Below, piece by piece: positions 1 to 6,546 of a stretch of DNA of 7,646 bases. The notes under the pieces were generated by a model. The model worked only from the letters and a program-made list of their open reading frames with translations. It was not told the origin of the DNA and made no database searches. Both the position numbers and the translations under genes were made by a program. Source of the stretch: Hydrogenophaga sp. (GTDB lineage: Bacteria > Pseudomonadota > Gammaproteobacteria > Burkholderiales > Burkholderiaceae_C); the NCBI GenBank assembly GCA_011390855.1, contig JAABRN010000524.1:1-7646 (forward strand), given 5' to 3'. Each line of letters opens with the position of its first letter. Position 1 is the first letter of the stretch.

Positions 1-488
1 TCCGGCCCACCGTCCACCGCATCATCAGGGGACGCCGCGCGCCCATGCCAAACCTGCCACAGGCGTACCAGCGCGAGCACTGCCGCCAGGCAGGCACCCA
101 CGGCCGCCGCGCCGTAGAACCACTGCAACGGCAGACGCAAATCCATGGTGCCCTGTGTACCCGTTCCCCCCACCTTGACCCACACCATCCAGGCCAGCGG
201 AATCAGGAACGCCAGGGTGACAGAAGTGGCCACCAGGTCGATCCAGCGCCGCCCGGCTTTGCCCAGGTGTTCCCACACCAGGTCCACTGCGATGTGGCTG
301 CCGTAGTACGTGGCGAGCGCAATGCCCCAGAACAGCGCAATGCCCTGCAACATGCGTGCGCCGTCGAACCAGTCAGGAATCTGCACGCTGAATGCGTATC
401 GCAGCGCCACGTTGCTGGCGGTCAGCAGCGCAATCAGCAGCAGTGACAAGGCGGCCAGCGTTTCCGTGGCCGACAGCAGCCGACGCAT
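1..488 (-). CDS. dctQ: TRAP transporter small permease subunit (DctQ-like), C-terminal end cut by window edge
   Basis: Reading leftward from ATG at 488-486 gives 162 codons with no stop before the window edge; the usual family length is about 160-190 residues, so little is missing. In TRAP systems this small membrane subunit pairs with the large permease DctM to move the solute released by the periplasmic binding protein. Four hydrophobic segments are visible, at about residues 5-26, 46-70, 82-104 and 121-146, as expected for DctQ. Typical family patterns include NVALRYAF after the first helix and GSHIAVDLV at the end of the second. Its ATG shares its A with the TGA stop of the dctP-like gene (TGATG), so translation is probably coupled. 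No strong ribosome binding site is seen in front. DctM is expected beyond the left edge. The family call is firm; the substrate is unknown. Confidence 0.88.
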   Translation of the reverse strand, partial: MRRLLSATETLAALSLLLIALLTASNVALRYAFSVQIPDWFDGARMLQGIALFWGIALATYYGSHIAVDLVWEHLGKAGRRWIDLVATSVTLAFLIPLAWMVWVKVGGTGTQGTMDLRLPLQWFYGAAAVGACLAAVLALVRLWQVWHGRAASPDDAVDGGP

Positions 489-1519
489 CAGTTGGTGGCC
501 TGGCGGTCAGCCAACGCCTTGCGCAGCGCATCGAGCGATTCCTGGCCTTTCACCCCTGCGCCATCGGCACCTTTGATCCACTGCGCGTAAACGGGCTCCA
601 CGGCCTTCTTCCAGGCATCCATCTGCACAGGTGAAATGCTCACGATGGTGTGTCCCGCCTTGGCTTCCAGCTTGGCCCGACCGGAGTCTTCGGCATCGCC
701 CCAGGCTGCGCCGACCTTGGCAGCCCACTCGTTGTTGCAGTGGTCGTCGATCACCTTCTTCTGACCCGCGGCGAGCTTGTCGTACCAGGGCTTGTTCATC
801 ACCCAAACGAAATCAGAGGTGTAGAAGCGCATGTCGCTGTGGTACTTCACTGCCTTGTCGATACCGAAGGTCACGATCGAATTCCAAGGGAAGGTGATGG
901 CATCGGCCAGGCCTTTTTCCAGCGCATCGCGCGCTTCAGGTGCCGACACCTGCACATTGGTGGCGCCCAGCAGGCTCATGGTCTGTGCCACCGTGCCGTT
1001 GGCGGAGCGGATCTTCATGCCGCGCAGCTGCCCGGGTTCGGTGATGGGCTTCTTGGAATGGAAGGTGCCCACGTGCACGTGCGCGAAGCAGAACTTCACG
1101 TCTTTCATTTCGTTGGCGGCAAGCGGCCGGTACCAGTGGTCCAGCGCGGCAGATCCCGGGCCAGGCTTGGCGATCAGGAAAGGCAGTTCACCGGCGGCCA
1201 CCAGTGGAAAGCGACCGGCCTGATAGCCGGGGTTGACCCAGGTCATCTCGGCGATACCGTCGCGTGCCATGTCGTAATGGTCGGCAGCCTTGCCCAGTTG
1301 TTGTGCCGGGAACATGGCCACCTTGATGGAACCGCCAGACGCCGCCTCCACCGATTTGGCCCAGGGCTCAAAACCCAGCTTGGCCAGCGGGTGCATGGCG
1401 GGCAGCCAATGGGCGAACTTGAGTTCCACCGGCTTGTCTTGCGCTTGAGCGCCCAGCGCGCACAGCATCAGGCTGGCAAGAGCGATCGAACGCAGGTTTT
1501 TCTGTTTTGGGGTCTTCAT
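488..1519 (-). CDS. dctP: TRAP transporter periplasmic solute-binding protein (DctP family)
   Basis: A 343-residue secreted protein, the normal length for a DctP-type binding protein. Residues 1-26 form a Sec signal peptide: a basic start (MKTPKQKNLR), a hydrophobic core, and an AQA|Q cleavage site. The mature start, VELKFAHWLP, is typical of the family. The pattern GMKIRSANG holds Arg171, which matches the conserved arginine that binds the carboxylate of the ligand in TRAP binding proteins, and PWN at 211-213 sits where family members contact the ligand. It should capture an organic acid in the periplasm and deliver it to the DctQ/DctM permease. The start is set by AAGGAG seven bases ahead of the ATG. 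It follows iorB after 44 bases with no terminator, so it is probably co-transcribed with iorAB. That context suggests an aromatic 2-oxoacid or aryl acid as ligand, which is inference only. Confidence 0.93.
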   Translation of the reverse strand: MKTPKQKNLRSIALASLMLCALGAQAQDKPVELKFAHWLPAMHPLAKLGFEPWAKSVEAASGGSIKVAMFPAQQLGKAADHYDMARDGIAEMTWVNPGYQAGRFPLVAAGELPFLIAKPGPGSAALDHWYRPLAANEMKDVKFCFAHVHVGTFHSKKPITEPGQLRGMKIRSANGTVAQTMSLLGATNVQVSAPEARDALEKGLADAITFPWNSIVTFGIDKAVKYHSDMRFYTSDFVWVMNKPWYDKLAAGQKKVIDDHCNNEWAAKVGAAWGDAEDSGRAKLEAKAGHTIVSISPVQMDAWKKAVEPVYAQWIKGADGAGVKGQESLDALRKALADRQATN

Positions 1520-1563
1520 GGTTTGTCTCCTTCGGTGGTGGGGGAACGGGCCTTTGGGTGTTC

Positions 1564-3135
1564 TCAGGCTGAGGTGGAAGTGGTGGCTTCCTTCCCGGGC
1601 TTTGCAGCCCAGAAGATGGGTTGCGCACCGGCTGGGGGCCGATGCGCAGAATTGATCTTTCCTTCGGGATCGGCGAGCGTGGCGGTGAGCGCCTGGCGCA
1701 GTGCGGCAGCGGCCTGTCCGGGGTCCACCTCACCGGTCAGCGCGGGTGCCACGTGGGTGCTCCACAAGCGCGCGTAGTTCAGGCGGCCGCGCGCCTGTGT
1801 GTCGCCATAGCCCTTGAGTACTTGCGGCAACCCAGCCAGCACACCGGCCAGTGGTGCAGACGCGCACAGCACCTGGCGCATGGCTGCCAGCCACACCTGC
1901 AGGGTTTCGTGTTCCTGTGCGTAGCGCAAGGAACGGGGCCTCAGCGGACGCAGACGAGCCAGCGCACGCAACATCAAATAGCCCCACAGACTGGTCGAAC
2001 GGATGTGCATGCCCACATGCGCTTTGCCAAGCCAGCCGCGCCGGGTGGCCTGCTTCAGCAGCGCCGCTCCGAGTGCTTGCGGCAGCACCGCCGCGACTTC
2101 GTCAATACCGGGCTTGAAATGCTCCGTCACCCGAACGATGTCTGCAGTACCAGCCTGCGCTTCTTGCCGCACGCGCTCAAAGCGGCTGCGCCGCGTTTTC
2201 AGGTCTGCCACGCGGATCACGTCTTCAAAACACATCCACAACGCAAGGTGGCGTACGGCCTCCTCAAGCGCCTCGCTGGCATCAGGCGTTGCCGCGCTGA
2301 CCAGTCCCTTGACATGATCCAGAAAGGCGCTGGCGTAGGCATCGTTCTGGTAATCGCGGCACCGCAGGGCGCCATGTGCAGCCAGCAACTGCACGGCAGC
2401 AGGCCAGGGGTGCAGGCGCTCCTTCCATCCATTGAACAAGCCGCCGGGCAAATCGGCGTCGACCAGCACTTGAGCTGCATCGGAAGACACTACGGGTGCA
2501 GGAATGGAAGGCTGCCGAGCTTCATCGAATGCGGCAGCAAAGCCCGCCAGACTGGCGTTCACGCCCTTGCCCGAAGCGCCAATCACGGCTTCGCAAACGC
2601 TGCGCGGCCAGGGCAGAACACCGGAGCCGGCCAGCGCACCAAACATCACGGCAGAAATCACGGTACCGCTCCTGACCGTCACGGCCTCCATGTCGAACAG
2701 CACGTTCTGGCGAGCCATGGCGCGTGCCGCGTCGGCAAGCCGTTTCGAATCCTGCCGGCCGTCGGCCATGTGCATTTTTTCAACCGTGGTGTAAATGCGG
2801 TGTGTGGATGCGATCAAGGTGGTACGCCCCGTCACGAAACCGCGCTCGACCATGCGCGCGGCTTCCAGCAGTTCACTGGCGACCACCACGTCCACGCGAC
2901 CGGCCACCGGGGTCAGGCCGAACACGGGCGTGGTGCCTTCCGGCAAAGGTTCGCGCAGCAGCTCGATGTAGTAACTGGTGGCGCCGGTGCGCTGGGCCAC
3001 ACCGGGGACCGATGTCGCCTGAACCGGCAGACCATGAAGCAAGGCGCATTTCACCAGCCAGTCGGCCAGCACGCCGCCACCCTCGCCGCCAAGCGCTGCG
3101 ATCAGGATGCCGTAGGCATTGTTTTGAGAAGACAT
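1564..3135 (-). CDS. iorB: Indolepyruvate oxidoreductase, beta subunit, long proteobacterial form
   Basis: About 523 residues. IorB pairs with IorA to oxidise aryl-pyruvates to arylacetyl-CoA with transfer of electrons to a ferredoxin-type acceptor. The first ~200 residues match the gamma-domain fold of 2-oxoacid:ferredoxin oxidoreductases: a glycine-rich loop (IAALGGEGGG, residues 12-21), then SVPGVAQRTGATSYYIELL (42-60), the usual QRxG stretch near the partner active site. The remaining ~300 residues (LVDADLPGG onward) form a second region of unknown function found in long IorB proteins and in single-chain indolepyruvate oxidoreductases, I believe DUF6537. Archaeal IorB is only about 200 residues. 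I chose ATG 3135 (MSSQNN) over the in-frame start at 3168 because the extra 11 residues overlap the edge of a repeat-like spacer and look non-conserved; GGAAAA lies about eight bases ahead as a weak ribosome site. It lies 143 bases after iorA. Confidence 0.87.
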   Translation of the reverse strand: MSSQNNAYGILIAALGGEGGGVLADWLVKCALLHGLPVQATSVPGVAQRTGATSYYIELLREPLPEGTTPVFGLTPVAGRVDVVVASELLEAARMVERGFVTGRTTLIASTHRIYTTVEKMHMADGRQDSKRLADAARAMARQNVLFDMEAVTVRSGTVISAVMFGALAGSGVLPWPRSVCEAVIGASGKGVNASLAGFAAAFDEARQPSIPAPVVSSDAAQVLVDADLPGGLFNGWKERLHPWPAAVQLLAAHGALRCRDYQNDAYASAFLDHVKGLVSAATPDASEALEEAVRHLALWMCFEDVIRVADLKTRRSRFERVRQEAQAGTADIVRVTEHFKPGIDEVAAVLPQALGAALLKQATRRGWLGKAHVGMHIRSTSLWGYLMLRALARLRPLRPRSLRYAQEHETLQVWLAAMRQVLCASAPLAGVLAGLPQVLKGYGDTQARGRLNYARLWSTHVAPALTGEVDPGQAAAALRQALTATLADPEGKINSAHRPPAGAQPIFWAAKPGKEATTSTSA

Positions 3136-3199
3136 ATCAGTTTTCCATGGCGTCGGAGCGCCACCCACATCGCATCAAATCGCCCAAACCAGGGGCACC

Positions 3200-3276
3200 G
3201 AGGGTCCGGCTTCGCCGGCCCCAGGTCTCGCCCCCCTTCCAGGGGGGAATGCCGAAGGCGCGCAGGGGGTGCTTCA
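3200..3276. repeat. GC-rich palindromic repeat (REP-like) in the iorA-iorB spacer
   Basis: The 143-base spacer between iorA and iorB holds stacked inverted repeats: CCGGC/GCCGG around a three-base loop (3206-3218), CCCCCC/GGGGGG around TTCCA (3231-3247), and a short GCC-GAA-GGC (3251-3259) next to a G5 run. The C-run/G-run hairpin linked to a CCGGC hairpin, ending at a GTGCTTCAT that abuts the upstream gene's stop, resembles dispersed intergenic repeats I recall from Comamonadaceae genomes. Only one copy lies in this window, so its repeated nature is not shown here. Because the neighbouring genes are co-directional and encode subunits of one enzyme, the hairpins would sit inside the mRNA, where they could slow decay or lower iorB relative to iorA. 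No T-tract follows the stem on either strand, so it is not a typical intrinsic terminator. Confidence 0.5.
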
Positions 3277-3278
3277 TT

Positions 3279-5426
3279 TCAGGCCGGCTGCAAGAGGCCA
3301 ATGAAGAACCGGTTGAAACGGTCGGTCAGCCGGTCCCACCAGTTGGGGTGGGTGACGATCTCGACCTTGTGAAACGATGGGCACAACACGGCCGCGTCGG
3401 CGACCTCGCCGCACAGGCCGCAGCCCACGCAGCCGTTGGTGACGTGCGCCACAGGTTCGCGCCTGAGCGGGTCACTGGACTCCTTCACCGTGAGCGTGGG
3501 GCAGCCTGAGAGGCGGATGCACGAGTGATCGCCGGTGCAGGTGTCCTCGTCCACACCGTAGCGCGTGCGCACGCTGCGCAAGCCTTCCTTCAGCCGCCGA
3601 GCGCGAATGGGCTTGAGACGACGCTGGCGTTCCAGCTGGCATTCGCCTTCGGCGATCACCACCTTGAGCCCCATGAAGGGCGAATTCACCGCTTCCTTCA
3701 GCAGGTCGCGCACCTGGGACACACGGTAGTTGTGTACCGTCTTCACCCACTTCACGCCCATTCCGTGCAGCGTGTTCTCGATGGTCATTTCGCCTGCGGT
3801 GGCGCTCGACCCTTCGGCCACGCGCTTGGCCTCAGAGGCCGGGGTGGACATGGTTTCCTGCGTGCCGGTGGCCGAGGTGTAGCCGTTCTTCATGATCACC
3901 AGCACGCCATCGCCCTGGTTGAGCAGCGTCGAGCTCACGCCGGAGAGCAAGCCGTTGTGCCAGAAACCGCCGTCGCCCATGATGGCAATCGGTCGCTTGG
4001 CCGAAAAATTCTTCACTGCCGCACTCGACGCCATGCTCATGCCGTAACCGAGGATCGAGTTGCCGAAGGAGAACGGTTCGAAGGTGGCAAAAGAGTGGCA
4101 ACCGATGTCGGTGGAGATGTGCAGCTTGCCCACCTCGCGCTCGACCAGCTTGAGCGCGGCAAAAACCGGCCGCTCAGGGCAACCGGTACAGAAGTTGGGC
4201 GGGCGCGCAGGCACGCCACCACCCAGCGCGGCGAGCGCGCGTTGCTTCACCTCGGTCAGTTCGTCGCTGAACGCGACTGCGGCAGTGGCATCAAACGAAG
4301 GCAGGTGCTGTTCAACAAAGGCAGTGATGCCCTTGAGCAAGATCTCGGCCGTGTATTCGCCACCCATGGGCAGCAAGTCCTTGCCGTGCAGACGTGTCTG
4401 CAAGTCGGCCCGGCGCAACTGGGTGGCGATGTCCTGCTCGATGAACTCCGGTTGCCCTTCTTCGACCACCAGCACCGCGCGCTTGCCAGCGCAGAACGCT
4501 GCGATTTGCGACGGCACCAGGGGGTAGACCACATTCAGCACGAGCAAGGGGATGTCGCTCTCGCCCGTGCCGTTGGCCAGGCCGGCCTGTTGCAGGGCAC
4601 GCAAGGTGGTGTTGTACAGACCGCCCTGCACGATCAGTCCCACTTCGCCGTGCTGACCATCGAAGTGCTCGTTCAGCCCGGCGTCCTCGATGAACTTGCG
4701 CGCGGCAGGCATGCGCACCTCGTACTTGTGTTTCTCGTGCTTGAAGGTGGATGGAGGGTGCGAAAGGCGGTCGTAGCTGAAGGCCGCAGCGTCCTGCTGC
4801 AGCAATCGGCTGGAAATGGCGGGCGCAATGTTGTCGCTGGCAATGAAGCTGCCCTGCACATGGCAGGCGCGGATGCGCAGCTCCATCATCACTGGCGTGT
4901 TGGAGGCCTCGGACAGCTCAAAGCCCTTCTCCACCATGCGCACGATCGTGGGCAGATTGGGGCGCGGGTCCATCAGCCACAACGCTGATTTCATCGCGAA
5001 GGCGTGGGTGCGTTCCTGGATCACACTGGCGCCCTCGCCATAGTCCTCCCCCACCACAATCAGCGCACCACCCATCACCCCAGGCGACGCGAGATTGGAC
5101 AGTGCGTCGGACGCCACGTTGGTGCCAACAACCGATTTCCAGGTGACCGCGCCGCGCACCGGATACATGATGGACGCTGCCAGCATGGCCGCCGCCGAGC
5201 TCTCGTTGGTGCATGCCTCCACGTGCACGCCGAGCTCATCCATGTATGGCTTGGCTTGCACCATCACATCCAGCAGATGCGAGATGGGCGAGCCTTGATA
5301 GCCACCCACATAGGTCACGCCAGACTGCAGCAGCGCCTTGGTCACGGCCAGGATGCCTTCGCCCTGGAAGGTCTCGCCCTGGCCGAGCTTCAGCGCTTCA
5401 ATCTCGTTGTGAAATGAACGTTCCAA
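3279..5426 (-). CDS. iorA: Indolepyruvate ferredoxin oxidoreductase, alpha subunit
   Basis: A 715-residue catalytic subunit that uses thiamine diphosphate and Fe-S clusters to convert aryl-pyruvates plus CoA to arylacetyl-CoA, CO2 and reduced ferredoxin. The N-terminal domain has YVGGYQGSPISHLLD (39-53) and a conserved acidic/Asn patch, VEACTNESSAAAMLAAS (69-85). The thiamine domain has RPPNFCTGCPERPVF (408-422), TDIGCHSF (439-446) and the GDG motif at 484-486 followed 27 residues later by Asn514. The C-terminal ferredoxin-like domain carries Cys630, Asp633, Cys636 and Cys642 in the first motif and Cys666, Cys669, Cys672 and Cys682 in the second. Asp633 takes the usual place of the second cysteine. 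The start codon is TTG (5426-5424), supported by AAGGAG eight bases upstream and by the fit of the N-terminus. It opens the leftward operon and diverges from the LysR gene. An assignment to a related aryl-2-oxoacid rather than indolepyruvate itself is possible. Confidence 0.92.
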   Translation of the reverse strand: MERSFHNEIEALKLGQGETFQGEGILAVTKALLQSGVTYVGGYQGSPISHLLDVMVQAKPYMDELGVHVEACTNESSAAAMLAASIMYPVRGAVTWKSVVGTNVASDALSNLASPGVMGGALIVVGEDYGEGASVIQERTHAFAMKSALWLMDPRPNLPTIVRMVEKGFELSEASNTPVMMELRIRACHVQGSFIASDNIAPAISSRLLQQDAAAFSYDRLSHPPSTFKHEKHKYEVRMPAARKFIEDAGLNEHFDGQHGEVGLIVQGGLYNTTLRALQQAGLANGTGESDIPLLVLNVVYPLVPSQIAAFCAGKRAVLVVEEGQPEFIEQDIATQLRRADLQTRLHGKDLLPMGGEYTAEILLKGITAFVEQHLPSFDATAAVAFSDELTEVKQRALAALGGGVPARPPNFCTGCPERPVFAALKLVEREVGKLHISTDIGCHSFATFEPFSFGNSILGYGMSMASSAAVKNFSAKRPIAIMGDGGFWHNGLLSGVSSTLLNQGDGVLVIMKNGYTSATGTQETMSTPASEAKRVAEGSSATAGEMTIENTLHGMGVKWVKTVHNYRVSQVRDLLKEAVNSPFMGLKVVIAEGECQLERQRRLKPIRARRLKEGLRSVRTRYGVDEDTCTGDHSCIRLSGCPTLTVKESSDPLRREPVAHVTNGCVGCGLCGEVADAAVLCPSFHKVEIVTHPNWWDRLTDRFNRFFIGLLQPA

Positions 5427-5516
5427 CCGCGTGTCTCCTTGTCTTGTGCATTCAATTTAGAGTGCCCCGGCACATCTGGCTAATGGATTTATCGGATGTG
5501 GCACATTCATGAAGCT

Positions 5517-5522
5517 GATAAT
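5517..5522 (+). promoter_or_regulatory. Candidate -10 box for the LysR-type gene
   Basis: GATAAT matches the sigma-70 -10 consensus at five of six bases and lies 38 bases ahead of the LysR ATG, which would put the transcript start near 5529, inside the inverted repeat GGTGAA/TTCACC at 5526-5550. No clear -35 sits at 16-18 bases upstream. A regulator bound at that inverted repeat would cover the transcript start, which would suit autorepression. This is inference from one hexamer. Confidence 0.35.
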
Positions 5523-5524
5523 TC

Positions 5525-5550
5525 GGGTGAACCCTTGGTAGGTTTTCACC
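5525..5550 (+). promoter_or_regulatory. Putative operator, copy A of a shared motif, ahead of the LysR-type gene
   Basis: Bases 5525-5543 read GGGTGAACCCTTGGTAGGT. The same 19 bases recur with two mismatches at 6513-6531. In this copy the arms GGTGAA (5526-5531) and TTCACC (5545-5550) form a perfect six-base inverted repeat around 13 bases, and AACC/GGTT (5530-5544) forms a second, nested dyad around seven bases. It lies just ahead of the LysR ATG, with only 10 bases between the end of the dyad and the start codon. The symmetry suits a dimeric regulator, most simply the LysR protein encoded next to it. Confidence 0.5.
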
Positions 5551-5560
5551 TCCACCAACA

Positions 5561-6493
5561 ATGAACTTCCGCCAACTCGACCTCAACCTGCTGCGCGTGC
5601 TGGCGGCCATCTACCGCACCGGCTCCGTCACGGCCGCGGGCAAGGCGCTCTCGCTGTCACAGCCCGCCACCAGCAATGCCCTGGCGCGGCTGCGCGACTA
5701 TTTTCAGGACGACCTCTTCGTGCGTTCGCCCGGGGGTCTGCAGGCCACGCGGTTGTGCGAACGCCTGGCGCCGGAAGTCCAAGCCCAGCTGCAATTGCTG
5801 GAAGCGGCGGTCACTGTGCGCGACCAGTTCGACCCAGAGCACAGCGACATGCGCTGGCGACTGTCACTGTCCGACCTGGGGGAAATGATGTTTCTGCCCC
5901 CGCTGGCCGCCGCCATGCGCCAGCAGGCACCACAAGCGCGCCTGACCAACATCTCGGTCGCCGCTGAAGATGTTCCGGCCGCGCTCGAATCGCGCGACAT
6001 CGATTTCGCCATCGGCATCCTGCAACCGCGCCACCGCGGCGTGCGCGCCGATCTGCTGTTCCGGGAACACTACGTGGCCATGACCTCACCGCGCTGGCGC
6101 CCTGCCAGCGGCAAGGTGGGACGCACGCTCAGCGCTCGCCAGCTGGGGGAATCGTCGTTGGTGGTGGCCGCGCCCACCGCCACGTTTCACGGCAGCGTGG
6201 AACAGATGCTGGAGCGCATGAAGCTGAGCGATCGGGTGGTCATTCGCGCCCGCCATTTCGGCGCCTTGCCGGAGCTGGCTCTGAATACCGATCTGCTCAC
6301 CATCGTGCCGCAGATGTACGCCGCCAACGTGGGCCAGCGCATGGACATGCGCGTGTGGGAACTGCCGAGGGCTGCGGCCCCCAGTTACGAGGTGCGCCTG
6401 GTCTGGCACGCCAGTACCGCGAAGGACCCGGCGCACCAGTGGATCCGTGCGCAGGTGCACCGGTTGTTCGGCCGCGTGCCCTTGAGCGGATGA
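5561..6493 (+). CDS. LysR-type transcriptional regulator
   Basis: A 310-residue protein of normal LysR length. The N-terminus MNFRQLDLNLLRVLAAIYRTGSVTAAG (1-27) leads into the winged helix-turn-helix, with the recognition helix at about 32-46 (LSQPATSNALARLRD), followed by the family signature FQDDLFVRSPGGLQAT (48-63). The DLNLL start and this signature are closest to the NodD/NahR/LinR-like branch, whose members often control aromatic or phenolic catabolism and act with a small-molecule inducer. Residues ~98-300 form the inducer-binding domain. It is transcribed away from iorA, the classic arrangement for a LysR protein that controls its divergent neighbour, and is followed in the same direction by the hydratase and ligase genes. 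The inducer is unknown; a substrate of the pathway is the natural guess. ATG at 5561 is the only sensible start because the first residues are conserved, though no strong ribosome site precedes it. Confidence 0.93.
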   Translation: MNFRQLDLNLLRVLAAIYRTGSVTAAGKALSLSQPATSNALARLRDYFQDDLFVRSPGGLQATRLCERLAPEVQAQLQLLEAAVTVRDQFDPEHSDMRWRLSLSDLGEMMFLPPLAAAMRQQAPQARLTNISVAAEDVPAALESRDIDFAIGILQPRHRGVRADLLFREHYVAMTSPRWRPASGKVGRTLSARQLGESSLVVAAPTATFHGSVEQMLERMKLSDRVVIRARHFGALPELALNTDLLTIVPQMYAANVGQRMDMRVWELPRAAAPSYEVRLVWHASTAKDPAHQWIRAQVHRLFGRVPLSG

Positions 6494-6512
6494 TTCCGGC
6501 GTGAATGGATGC

Positions 6513-6531
6513 GGGTGAAACCTTGGCAGGT
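6513..6531 (+). promoter_or_regulatory. Putative operator, copy B of the shared motif, ahead of the hydratase gene
   Basis: GGGTGAAACCTTGGCAGGT matches copy A (5525-5543) at 17 of 19 bases. It lies 19 bases past the LysR stop and 15 bases ahead of ATG 6547. Unlike copy A it lacks the distal TTCACC arm; instead GGCA/TGCC (6525-6534) forms a short dyad. A TATCAT hexamer (6535-6540) just downstream could serve as a -10 box, placing the transcript start at or very near ATG 6547. The copy suggests that the hydratase gene has its own regulated promoter rather than depending only on read-through from the LysR gene. Confidence 0.45.
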
Positions 6532-6546
6532 GCCTATCATGCAGTC

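Larger units (their letters stand above)
5427..5560. promoter_or_regulatory. Divergent control region between iorA and the LysR gene
   Basis: This 134-base region separates oppositely directed genes and is visibly more AT-rich than its flanks. It holds a direct repeat, GGCACAT at 5469-5475 and 5500-5506, offset by 31 bases (about three helical turns). The first copy lies in a dyad, GTGCC-CC-GGCAC (5462-5473); the second lies in ATGTG-G-CACAT (5496-5506). CACATC (5471-5476) and GATGTG (5495-5500) also form an inverted pair. A TTCATGAA palindrome sits at 5506-5513. For iorA a weak minus-strand -10, TAAATT (5459-5454), would give a leader of about 20 bases; its -35 is poor, as is common for promoters that need an activator. 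This layout fits paired LysR-type recognition and activation sites, but no site has been proven. Confidence 0.6.

Noticed and set aside
45..446. Open frame on the plus strand opposite the dctQ-like gene
   Set aside because: The minus strand reads a four-helix membrane protein coupled to dctP; the plus-strand product is Gln/His/Arg-rich with no features.
650..1777. Open frame of 375 codons on the plus strand opposite the dctP-like gene
   Set aside because: It overlaps a well-supported secreted TRAP binding protein on the other strand and runs into iorB without a break; no family features.
3231..3247. Intrinsic terminator between iorA and iorB
   Set aside because: The C6/G6 hairpin has no T-run on the downstream side of the minus-strand transcript, and the flanking genes encode subunits of one enzyme.
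1621..3372. Long open frame of 583 codons on the plus strand opposite iorB
   Set aside because: It mirrors iorB in a GC-rich gene, where antisense frames stay open by codon bias. Its product is His/Arg/Gly/Cys-rich, with no recognisable domain, and no promoter or ribosome site fits it.
3525..4988. Open frame of 487 codons on the plus strand opposite iorA
   Set aside because: The sense strand encodes clear IorA motifs (thiamine and Fe-S). The antisense product is low-complexity and rich in His, Arg and Gly, typical of a shadow frame.
6523..6538. Sigma-54 promoter (TGGCA ... GC) ahead of the hydratase gene
   Set aside because: TTGGCA resembles the -24 element, but the -12 position reads TC rather than GC, and copies A and C also lack a -12 element.
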